Shown here: positions 1 through 6,781 of the stretch, in pieces
How the letters are laid out: the number at the start of each line of letters is the position of its first letter
Numbering within the stretch: position 1 is the first letter of the stretch
Assembly: GCA_905236365.1 (NCBI GenBank)
Contig: CAJOPP010000458.1
Coordinates: 1 to 13,544, forward strand
Direction of reading: 5' to 3'
Source: an uncultured Lachnospiraceae bacterium
GTDB lineage: Bacteria; Bacillota; Clostridia; Lachnospirales; Lachnospiraceae
Length of the DNA stretch: 13,544 nt
Translations under genes and position numbers: made by a program
The notes under the pieces: model-generated
The model's database searches: none
What the model was told of the DNA's origin: nothing
Seen by the model: only the letters and a program-made list of their open reading frames with translations

Positions 1-16
1 ATAGTTATATTTTAAT

Positions 17-63
17 AAAAATAGACTGCTATTACTATTGAATGGCAAAGGCAGTCTATTTTT
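17..63. terminator. Bidirectional intrinsic terminator
   Basis: A perfect 13-bp inverted repeat (arms 17-29 and 51-63, core AATAGACTGC/GCAGTCTATT) encloses a 21-nt loop. A-runs and T-runs flank it so that either strand would end in a U-tract. It lies downstream of the surface-protein gene on the minus strand and may also serve a plus-strand gene beyond the left edge. Confidence 0.8.
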
Positions 64-78
64 TAATAATTTGTTGCT

Positions 79-199
79 TTTATTATACCGGTATGTTTTG
101 GATATTTTGATTCTTTATTTTACCTGTAAGTTTTGGATATTTTGATTCTTTATTATACCGGTAAGTTTTGGATACTATGCTTCTTTATTATACTATGTA
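79..199. repeat. 35-bp tandem repeat, three full units plus a partial
   Basis: Units are 79-113, 114-148 and 149-183, each exactly 35 bp, followed by a partial unit at 184-199. Each full unit begins TTTATTWTACC, continues GTAWGTTTTGGATA and ends in TTC. Units 1 and 2 differ at only a few positions; unit 3 diverges near its end (CTATGC for TTTTGA). There are no unique spacers, so it is not a CRISPR array. Read on the minus strand, units 1, 3 and the partial carry TATAAT. The repeat lies in the 3' untranslated region of the surface-protein gene, between its stop codon and the terminator. Function is unknown. Confidence 0.85.
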
Positions 200-255
200 A
201 AAGAAACATAGTTACAATCTATCCAAGCTATTTTATCTACTGAATTTTTTTAATT

Positions 256-3200
256 TTACTTAGACAGATTGTTCTGATGTTTTTTTCGCAGTAACATAAA
301 GAACGTTATTCCAGCTACCAGGAATAATATGCTAATTACAATGGTAATAAAATCGCCTGTTTTTGCTACATGTTTATTAGCAATTTTTTGTTCAATTTTA
401 CTTGATTGTGTATTTATCATATCATTATCTGTCGCTTCAATTTTTGAATCATTATAATAAGTTACTGCATTAATCGCATTTTTTAGATTTTGGGCTGTTT
501 TTACATCCGATTTGATACGTAATTTAAAATTTACAGAAACAGATTCTCCTGATTCAAGATGATCTATTATAATATTGCTGTTGTTTTTGGAAATAACCTT
601 TATAATATTCTTTAAATTTGACTTCACGGATCCTTTTTTGGGAATCTCAAAAATAGCTGTATCCATATCAATTTGTTCTTTCAATTCATCCGAAACAATG
701 TCAGTCAACATTATATTTTCAAGCTTCACATTTCCTGTATTGGTAACGGTAATTTTATATGTTACCCAGTCATTTTGTTTATAAGTTGCATATGTCTTTT
801 TTCCGACATATTTTCCTATTTTATCCTCAAATGTAACTCCTTCTGTTTTAGATGCAAGTTTTGCGACTGCAATTTCTGGTTTAGGATTTTCCAATAGGAT
901 TCTATCATAATCGTCTGGTGGTGTTAAAGTTATTGTTTTATAAGTTGCAGTGGCTTTAATGATATTATCTAAAATATCTGTATCAAAATATTGATAATTA
1001 CTTTTTACGTTTACAGTAAAATTGACAGTGAATGTATCCCCTTTCCCTAATTCATCCAAAACTATTTCCGTTGGCTTAATTGCAGTTATATTCACCTTTT
1101 TTCCTTTATCTGTTTTCATATTCGACGTAATTACAAACGAAGCAGATTCTTTCTCTATATATTTTTGTAAGGTTTCTGACATCTCATCTTTCAATATTAC
1201 ATTCGAAAGTGAAACATCTCCATTATTATATGCCTTAATCGTATATGTAATGACTTGATTTGGAAGATAAATTCCATTGATTTTAGTTCCCTCATAACGA
1301 CCAGTATCCTTATTATATTCTACACCTGTTGTACGATCCGCAATTTTTGATATCGATAAAGAAGGATGAACCGGTTCATTATCAATATAAATTGTTTCTT
1401 CCACTTCTGATATTTTATCATTTTCAGGATAGCTAAATGATACCGTAATCGGTTGCTTTAACAAGTGATGCTTATCATCTGTTGCTACTTCATCAATTAT
1501 ATATTGCCCAAGATATAGATCTTTTAGCCATCCATCGCCATTTTTGTCCGTTACAATCGTTCCTGCTTCTGTTCCTTTTTCCAGCAGAATCTTTCCCCAT
1601 TTTGTTCGGATATCTTCCGCTGCAGTTACTTTAAAAGTAATACCAGACATAGATTCCTTTGTTTCAGAATCCGATTTTACAATATGAAGAATTCCCATTG
1701 GAATTGGATTTTCTACAATTGCTGAAAATATCTCTTCGGATGATTTCTTTCCATCCCAAACAAATTCTTCTTCCCAACCTTCATTAATGGTGCCATCAGG
1801 AGCTTTTGTTTCTACAATCTTATATTTTCCCAAAGAGGATGGCTCATATTGCAAAGGCTTGATGTTTCTATAAGAACCTTGCTCATCTTCCTCTTCCGTA
1901 AGAATTTCAACTTCTTTATATTGATTACTTATAGAATCCCAAATATAAAGGGTAAATTCAGCCCCTGACAAACGTTCTCCTGTTTCCTGCGATATCTTTA
2001 TAACTTTAACTGCCTTTTCCTGTATTTGGCTAAAATTTAGCAGTTGACCAGCATCAAATTCCATATTATCAGTATTTAAAGTTAACTCATTTGTTCCGCT
2101 CGTTGAAGCAGTGCCTAAATCTTGTAGTGTAATTTCTGCCTGATCTGTTATTTTTGCATCTGTATACTTCGTCCAATCTCCACTCATAATATTAAATGTA
2201 TATGCCCATCCTGTATCTTTTTGAAATCCTTGTGGTGCTTCTGCTTCTGTAATCAGATAATTACCAAGATTGGTACGATTATAGACAAGATTGTCAAATT
2301 TAATATAGCCATCAGTTCCTGAAGTTTGAATACCATTATTTTCTACTTTTTCATATTGATTATGATTCCATGACCAAAGCTGAATTTTTGCACCTTGAAG
2401 TGGCTTTATTTCTTTTGTATTGTTATCCTCATATACTTTTTGAACTGTAACATTCCCTGTTCGATTCATAGCATGTGTTGTGTAGTTAGAGAATAAAACA
2501 TTACTGTCACTATCATATGTTAGATAAGCTAAATTACCAACACCAAACTTGCTTTCTACATTTCCTCCAATTGGAATATAATTTGTTCCATTATAAGTCA
2601 TAGTATTATTACTTCGATACATAGTAGAAAAACGTTCATTCGAGCTATTATCCTGTGCAATATAATATAGATCAAATACATTATTATAAATCCATTCGTT
2701 AGACAAATATTCATCTTTTAAAGTGTAAGTAATAATGTTCATATCATCTTCTTTTTGGGATGATACATTAAAAAATGTCGTTAAATTAACATACTGCGCA
2801 TCTGCATTAGTTCCCCAGATTTGTGAGTCTGTAACGGTGTAAGTATCTGCAATTTTATCAGATATAGCGATTTTCTTTGGTATAATTCCAAATGAAGTAT
2901 TTCCATCTTTATAAGTTTCTATATATTCAAACGGAATATAGGTTCGAACTCTGTATAGAACCTGACTATTTTTTGTTGTTTCTGCAAAGGTGCTTTCTGG
3001 TTTGTTCTTATAATTTTCAATGGATGATTTATCATATGGATAGATACTTTTTGAAATAGTTGGTTGTCCCAATTCACTGAACGCTGATGTTAGACCTAAC
3101 AAGCCTTGCGAATATGCGTTATTATAGGAAACATCAGTATCATCAGTAAGATCTTTTAGTTGCTTTGCTGGAATTGACAGGTACGTTCCAGTCGTATCAT

Positions 3201-4512
3201 CTGCCTTATAAGATGTGGAATAATTTTTTCCGTTATAAGTAAATTCTTCACCACGTTCTGTCTTACAAAAGGTATAGATTGTTTTCATATTGCCGGTTGA
3301 TGAATCAAAGGGAGCAACAAATCTCGTCTTATAGTTAGCAGTTGCATATGTATTCTGTGACCATGCAAACACATAAATCTTGATATTATCACTACTTGGA
3401 AAAGATACTCTAAGATACTCATCTTCTCCTGAATAATCTTTAAAATATGGAGTATTCCATGCATTATCTGACAATGCAATTCCCTGCTGTGCATCAATAT
3501 CCCAAAATTGTACATAACCTGCAGGATAGATTCTTATACCAGTTTTATGATCATAAAATTCATAGCGAATTCTTACACCATCGACTCCTCTTACTGCAAC
3601 GCCAATCAAATCATCACGAAATGCTATATATGCATGATCAGATCCATTTCCATTTGCCTTAGTTGCTACACCTTCTATAATCACTTTAGTATCGACAATA
3701 TGTGCTGTAGTCGAACTCTCTCTCCAAATACCAGTCTTTTCGTAGAGACACGACAAAGATCCACCACTTTTCCATTCATAACAATGATTCTTTGCATGGG
3801 ATACGCCTACTTCTCCCGGAGGATTAGATACTTTTGTCAAATTCGTATCAATCACCATTTTAGCATTGGCATCTTTTGAAACATGAGGAACAAAATTATA
3901 TTTTCCATTGTCCATTTGCGTAATCTCTTTTTTGATTACATTGAAAGTTGAACGAATATTGACGTTATTTGCTTTACTTGGTATCTTTCTACCGGAATAA
4001 CCTTGCCAAACAAAATATTTTGCTGCAGATGAATTGGATTTAATAGATGAATTAGGAGCTGCAAGATAATTTCTAATTGTTTCATCAAGAATTAAATCTT
4101 CGGAAATTGATTCTTCTGAATTCTCCAGCGTCATTTGCTTTTCTGAAGAAAAAACTTCGGAATCTGAACTCTCTTCAATCGTTATTTTCTCACCATTCTC
4201 TTCTGTGGTAATTGTTTCGGATGTCTCTTGACTTAAGTCTTGAGATGGTAACTCTACTGTCTGTTCTGTTCTCTTTGTACTTGTTTCTGCAGGCATTATA
4301 TCTTCTTCAATAATTTCTTGTTCAGAATTTTTATTTGCAGAATTCATTTCTTCAGAGGCGATAGTATCCTCATCACTCGTTAATTCAATACTATTACTAT
4401 GGGAATCTTCCTGATTCGACAGTCCTGCTGCCTGAATATTCAAAGGATAAAATGATAGTAACATTGACATTGTTATCAAAATTGAAATAAATTTTTTATA
4501 TATTCCCTTCAT
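256..4512 (-). CDS. Large sortase-anchored surface protein with SpaA/Cna-B and DUF11-like domains
   Basis: A 1418-residue secreted protein, predicted to be covalently wall-attached. Visible parts: signal peptide (1-29, cut probably near QAA-G); acidic Ser/Thr/Glu-rich low-complexity segment (about 35-145); a region I cannot assign (about 163-680), probably the ligand-binding head; three SpaA/Cna-B-like beta domains at about 686-775, 834-925 and 940-1028. Each pairs an early Lys (K692, K839, K946) with a late Glu in TEAEAP, VETKAP or IDEVA, the arrangement that forms internal isopeptide bonds in this family. Two homologous DUF11-like stalk modules follow (about 1050-1190 and 1212-1350), both opening with a K-A-T-GV-GxYxGxK pattern. 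The C-terminus has VAKTGD (1382-1387), a hydrophobic span (1388-1408) and a basic tail, a variant LPXTG sorting signal. The start is supported by GGAG at 4521-4524, 8 nt upstream. No sortase or second pilin is in the window. Adhesin or pilus-tip roles are inference. Confidence 0.9.
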   Translation of the reverse strand: MKGIYKKFISILITMSMLLSFYPLNIQAAGLSNQEDSHSNSIELTSDEDTIASEEMNSANKNSEQEIIEEDIMPAETSTKRTEQTVELPSQDLSQETSETITTEENGEKITIEESSDSEVFSSEKQMTLENSEESISEDLILDETIRNYLAAPNSSIKSNSSAAKYFVWQGYSGRKIPSKANNVNIRSTFNVIKKEITQMDNGKYNFVPHVSKDANAKMVIDTNLTKVSNPPGEVGVSHAKNHCYEWKSGGSLSCLYEKTGIWRESSTTAHIVDTKVIIEGVATKANGNGSDHAYIAFRDDLIGVAVRGVDGVRIRYEFYDHKTGIRIYPAGYVQFWDIDAQQGIALSDNAWNTPYFKDYSGEDEYLRVSFPSSDNIKIYVFAWSQNTYATANYKTRFVAPFDSSTGNMKTIYTFCKTERGEEFTYNGKNYSTSYKADDTTGTYLSIPAKQLKDLTDDTDVSYNNAYSQGLLGLTSAFSELGQPTISKSIYPYDKSSIENYKNKPESTFAETTKNSQVLYRVRTYIPFEYIETYKDGNTSFGIIPKKIAISDKIADTYTVTDSQIWGTNADAQYVNLTTFFNVSSQKEDDMNIITYTLKDEYLSNEWIYNNVFDLYYIAQDNSSNERFSTMYRSNNTMTYNGTNYIPIGGNVESKFGVGNLAYLTYDSDSNVLFSNYTTHAMNRTGNVTVQKVYEDNNTKEIKPLQGAKIQLWSWNHNQYEKVENNGIQTSGTDGYIKFDNLVYNRTNLGNYLITEAEAPQGFQKDTGWAYTFNIMSGDWTKYTDAKITDQAEITLQDLGTASTSGTNELTLNTDNMEFDAGQLLNFSQIQEKAVKVIKISQETGERLSGAEFTLYIWDSISNQYKEVEILTEEEDEQGSYRNIKPLQYEPSSLGKYKIVETKAPDGTINEGWEEEFVWDGKKSSEEIFSAIVENPIPMGILHIVKSDSETKESMSGITFKVTAAEDIRTKWGKILLEKGTEAGTIVTDKNGDGWLKDLYLGQYIIDEVATDDKHHLLKQPITVSFSYPENDKISEVEETIYIDNEPVHPSLSISKIADRTTGVEYNKDTGRYEGTKINGIYLPNQVITYTIKAYNNGDVSLSNVILKDEMSETLQKYIEKESASFVITSNMKTDKGKKVNITAIKPTEIVLDELGKGDTFTVNFTVNVKSNYQYFDTDILDNIIKATATYKTITLTPPDDYDRILLENPKPEIAVAKLASKTEGVTFEDKIGKYVGKKTYATYKQNDWVTYKITVTNTGNVKLENIMLTDIVSDELKEQIDMDTAIFEIPKKGSVKSNLKNIIKVISKNNSNIIIDHLESGESVSVNFKLRIKSDVKTAQNLKNAINAVTYYNDSKIEATDNDMINTQSSKIEQKIANKHVAKTGDFITIVISILFLVAGITFFMLLRKKHQNNLSK

Positions 4513-4524
4513 TTTTTACTCTCC

Positions 4525-4590
4525 TTTATTATTACAAAATTAACCAATGGTAACAATATACCAACAAACCAATACATTTGTAATAATAAA
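4525..4590 (-). promoter_or_regulatory. Structured 5' UTR hairpin abutting the surface-protein RBS
   Basis: A perfect 14-bp inverted repeat (arms 4525-4538 and 4577-4590, core TTATTACAAA/TTTGTAATAA) encloses 38 nt that hold a smaller TGGTA/TACCA stem. In the minus-strand mRNA the 3' arm ends directly against the GGAG ribosome binding site at 4521-4524, and its last three A residues extend that site. The stem is A/U-rich and could control translation initiation or mRNA stability. I do not recognise a known riboswitch class. Confidence 0.6.
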
Positions 4591-4690
4591 AACGAATATA
4601 TAAAAAGACAATATAAACTTGCCTAAATCAAAATAATTGGGAATTCATACATCGATATACCGATAAGAATAAACGAAAAAAGTTATATTG

Positions 4691-4718
4691 ATTATATCAC
4701 AGGAAATAAACTTGTCAA
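4691..4718 (-). promoter_or_regulatory. Strong SigA-type promoter for the surface-protein gene
   Basis: On the minus strand TTGACA (4713-4718) and TATAAT (4691-4696) are separated by 16 bp, and TGA precedes the -10, giving an extended -10. Both hexamers match the consensus fully. Transcription would start near 4684, leaving a 5' UTR of about 170 nt that contains the hairpin at 4525-4590. Confidence 0.8.
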
Positions 4719-4770
4719 GTAATAATTAGGTTAAATGTTGAAAATAAAAAAAGTTTGTGACTGTTTACTG

Positions 4771-4793
4771 GCTAACGAGTGAACTGTAACGAA
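4771..4793. repeat. Dispersed intergenic repeat copy 1 (CGAGTGAACTGTAAC core)
   Basis: The 15-base core at 4776-4790 recurs identically at 9206-9220, and the flanking bases are similar (19 of 23 identical over 4771-4793 versus 9201-9223). It lies between the end of the LysM gene and the surface-protein promoter. Copy 2 is part of a long imperfect hairpin; here the matching left arm is degenerate. Confidence 0.6.
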
Positions 4794-4899
4794 TTTTTTC
4801 ATTCACTAAATAAGTGAAAAAGCAATATTCAGCTAGATGTAGAAAGTATGCGGGGTTATAGTAATTGTAACTACTATTCTATGATTAAATTTAAGACAA

Positions 4900-5208
4900 T
4901 TAATATTTTTCTTGATATACAGGAATAACCAGGTAACAACCAGCATGAATTGTATCACTTTTCAAATTATTAATACTCTTAACTTCATTAATATATGCAT
5001 CATATTCAGTTTCTGAAATTGCATATTCTTTGGCAATTGAAAGTAAAGAATCACCATTTCTAATTTCTAATGATTGAAAAGATTTATCATATTGGGTACT
5101 CTGATTGGCACAAACGATCTTTACTCCGCTTATAATAAAAATACATAAAAACATAATCGCAAAAATTGTTAACATAAGATTATTATTGTAAATATTTTCT
5201 TTTCTCAT
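4900..5208 (-). CDS. YneA-like SOS cell-division suppressor candidate (TM + LysM)
   Basis: A 102-residue protein with a short N-terminus, one membrane segment (about 12-34) and a LysM-like extracellular domain (about 46-97: LEIRNGDSLLSIA at the start, a central Asn-rich turn, HAGCYLVIPV at the end). YneA of Bacillus has the same size and layout, lies divergent from lexA, and blocks septum formation during DNA damage. Here the gene is likewise divergent from lexA and its promoter is wrapped in LexA-box-like sites. A GGGAGG ribosome binding site (complement at 5221-5227) supports the ATG at 5208. Clostridial LysM sequences diverge, so the functional equation with YneA rests on context and architecture rather than on a specific motif. 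Confidence 0.8.
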   Translation of the reverse strand: MRKENIYNNNLMLTIFAIMFLCIFIISGVKIVCANQSTQYDKSFQSLEIRNGDSLLSIAKEYAISETEYDAYINEVKSINNLKSDTIHAGCYLVIPVYQEKY

Positions 5209-5320
5209 TATACTATTAAACCTCCCGTTATTATTGGTATATTTTTCGTGAATACCTTATAATATACTTATTCTAGTATATTATTGTAAATCGGACTTAA
5301 CGTAATTCTATAATAGTCCT

Positions 5321-5420
5321 CGAATGTTTGTTCGTTTTTCTGTATTTTACCAAACAAACGTTTGCGTGTCAATAGTATTTCGAAAATATGTTCGGAATAT
5401 TTGTTCGGAATATTTGTTTG
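5321..5420. promoter_or_regulatory. Cluster of five LexA (SOS) box-like operators
   Basis: Compared with the Gram-positive LexA box CGAAC-N4-GTTCG: 5321-5334 has one core mismatch; 5351-5364 is CAAACAAACGTTTG, near consensus if Y is allowed at position 13; 5381-5394 has one core mismatch; 5394-5407 and 5407-5420 are weaker (at least two mismatches each). Start-to-start distances are 30, 30, 13 and 13 bp, and the last three sites share end bases. The best three bracket the promoter of the LysM gene: one upstream of the -35, one inside the spacer and one just after the start site. Confidence 0.85.
5344..5372 (-). promoter_or_regulatory. SOS-controlled promoter of the LysM (yneA-like) gene
   Basis: On the minus strand TTGACA (5367-5372) and TAAAAT (5344-5349) are separated by exactly 17 bp. 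The LexA-box-like site at 5351-5364 lies wholly in the spacer, so bound repressor would exclude RNA polymerase. The start site would be near 5337, giving a leader of about 130 nt. Confidence 0.8.
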
Positions 5421-5483
5421 CTTTTTATACAATATTATGTTAATATAAATAATATGCAATGAATTACAAGGGCAAAGCAGCGA

Positions 5484-5512
5484 TTGATATAACATAACTG
5501 CTCTTTTTTAAT
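5484..5512 (+). promoter_or_regulatory. Candidate lexA promoter
   Basis: TTGATA (5484-5489) and TTTAAT (5507-5512) are spaced 17 bp apart, each matching 5 of 6 consensus bases. Transcription would start near 5519, about 60 nt before the lexA ATG. A weaker alternative, TTGCTT (5418-5423)/TAATAT (5441-5446), overlaps the last LexA-box-like site. A hairpin with a T-run at 5476-5509 overlaps the better candidate. Confidence 0.5.
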
Positions 5513-5580
5513 CTATTAGAACCGAGACAAAGTGAATAATACCATTTAATAAGTAGATAAATAAAGGAGGATTATATGAT

Positions 5581-6192
5581 ATGCCTGGAAAAATCAGCAC
5601 AAAACAACAGGAAATTTTAGATTATATCAAAGAAAATATTTTACAAAAGGGATATCCGCCATCTGTACGTGAAATTTGTGAAGCTGTTAAGTTAAAGTCT
5701 ACATCTTCTGTCCATTCACATCTTGAGACTTTGGAGAAGAATGGATATATTCGCCGCGATCCTACAAAGCCAAGAACAATTGAGATATTGGATGACACAT
5801 TCGGACTTACCAGAAGAGAACTTGTGAATGTTCCAATCGTAGGACAAGTGACTGCCGGACTTCCGATTCTTGCAGTTGAGAATATTGACGGATATTTTCC
5901 TGTACCACCAGAATATTTGCATAATAAGACTACATTTATGCTCAAAGTAAAAGGTGACAGTATGATTAATGCAGGTATTTTTGATGGGGATTTGATTTTA
6001 GTTGAAGAACAACAGACTGCTTACAACAGTGAGATTGTTGTTGCATTAGTAGAGGACAGTGCTACAGTAAAGCGATTTTATAAAGAAAACGGACATTATC
6101 GCTTGCAACCAGAAAATGATTTAATGGATCCAATTATTGTAGATCAAGTTTCTATATTGGGAAAAGTAATTGGATTATTCCGCACATTCTAA
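5581..6192 (+). CDS. lexA: LexA repressor, SOS regulator
   Basis: This transcriptional repressor of DNA-damage genes cleaves itself when RecA filaments form. The 203 residues match full length. The N-terminal winged helix (1-70) includes TKQQEILDYI and the recognition region PPSVREICEAVKLKSTSSVH. The cleavage site is Ala92-Gly93 (VTAGLPIL). The catalytic dyad is Ser127 (KGDSM) and Lys164 (ATVKRF). AAAGGAGG at 5563-5570 lies 10 nt before the in-frame ATG at 5581; an ATG at 5576 is out of frame. It is transcribed divergently from the LysM gene, the classical Firmicutes lexA-yneA arrangement, and is likely to regulate that gene through the shared operator cluster. Confidence 0.98.
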   Translation: MPGKISTKQQEILDYIKENILQKGYPPSVREICEAVKLKSTSSVHSHLETLEKNGYIRRDPTKPRTIEILDDTFGLTRRELVNVPIVGQVTAGLPILAVENIDGYFPVPPEYLHNKTTFMLKVKGDSMINAGIFDGDLILVEEQQTAYNSEIVVALVEDSATVKRFYKENGHYRLQPENDLMDPIIVDQVSILGKVIGLFRTF

Positions 6193-6211
6193 TGACATAT
6201 TTTGTATTATT

Positions 6212-6266
6212 ACAATCAACTGCAAGAATACTCCCGCGTTCCTGCAGTTGATTGTGTAGCTTGTTT
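6212..6266 (+). terminator. lexA intrinsic terminator
   Basis: A perfect 13-bp stem, ACAATCAACTGCA (6212-6224) with its complement (6243-6255), and an 18-nt loop lie 20 nt after the lexA stop codon. A modest T-rich tail (TTGTTTT) follows. Confidence 0.75.
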
Positions 6267-6327
6267 TATAAGTTTATCTGTGCATTTTTTCATGCCGCCG
6301 GAGACATATATCAGATATCAGATGTAG

Positions 6328-6400
6328 GGCTTCCACTGATTTGAGAAAATACTCGCCATTTAACATTCGCTGTGCTTGAAGTGGGAGTCATTTTTTATTT
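6328..6400. other. Hairpin with T-tract, possibly a degenerate IS200/IS605 right end
   Basis: Arms GGCTTCCACT (6328-6337) and AGTGGGAGTC (6380-6389) pair over 10 bp with two G-U pairs, enclosing a 42-nt loop and followed by ATTTTTTATTT. Right ends of IS200/IS605 elements in Firmicutes often show a similar short stem ending in AGTGGGAG. No tnpA or tnpB remnant is visible nearby. It could equally be a plus-strand terminator or a small structured RNA. Confidence 0.35.
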
Positions 6401-6432
6401 GATATAAAGACCACATTATTTTCAATCATTAT

Positions 6433-6762
6433 TCAACGGATTACGACATCACAATAAAAGCCTTCTTTACTCTCCTTACAAGATGCATATCGATATCGTA
6501 CCATATCACCTTCATTGAACCTGATATAATAGGCCGAATAATGAAATCGTGTCTTTTCCATAAAATAATTCATGATTTTAACTGCAGTTTCCACTGAAAA
6601 ATGTTTTAGTCTAATATCCACAACAAAACGATTTGATTTCACAAGTATGGTATTTTCAATAACTTCATCCATTTCCATTAGTGGAACCTTTAAAATTCCT
6701 TTTGTTACATCATCTGCAGATAACCTTATTTTTGCAATATAATCATTCATTATAGCAACCAT
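6433..6762 (-). CDS. Hypothetical 109-residue protein linked to the HD-GYP gene
   Basis: I do not recognise the family. The protein is soluble-looking, without a signal peptide or membrane segment. It mixes hydrophobic and charged residues, with a Tyr/Arg-rich C-terminal half (FHYSAYYIRF, MVRYRYAS) and two Cys (95 and 104). The coding sequence is supported by an AGGAG ribosome binding site (complement at 6772-6776), 9 nt before the ATG at 6762. That site starts about 8 nt after the stop codon of the HD-GYP gene, so the two are almost certainly co-transcribed. An internal Met (residue 5) is an alternative start without a better site. Its position suggests a partner or accessory to the HD-GYP protein, but that is inference only. 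Confidence 0.75.
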   Translation of the reverse strand: MVAIMNDYIAKIRLSADDVTKGILKVPLMEMDEVIENTILVKSNRFVVDIRLKHFSVETAVKIMNYFMEKTRFHYSAYYIRFNEGDMVRYRYASCKESKEGFYCDVVIR

Positions 6763-6781
6763 CGTTTTCTACTCCTGTTTA

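Noticed and set aside
79..199. CRISPR array
   Set aside because: Units are directly contiguous at 35 bp with no unique spacers, and no cas gene is present.
575..1258. Plus-strand ORFs opposite the surface-protein gene
   Set aside because: They lie antisense to well-formed DUF11-like domains, have no ribosome binding sites and show composition expected of a shadow frame.
3279..3755. Thioester adhesin domain in the surface protein (Cys residues near 244, 255 and 416)
   Set aside because: The Cys contexts do not match the thioester motif, and no matching Gln motif was seen.
4801..4830. TTCACT/AGTGAA hairpin as a terminator of the LysM gene
   Set aside because: The stem is 6 bp and the U-tract precedes rather than follows it in the minus direction.
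5268..5495. 75-codon minus-strand ORF across the SOS-box region
   Set aside because: It covers the promoters and operators of lexA and the LysM gene; it has no coding signature.
5476..5509. Intrinsic terminator in the lexA leader
   Set aside because: The stem is only about 5 bp with a 17-nt loop and overlaps a better promoter candidate; not strong enough to list as a terminator.
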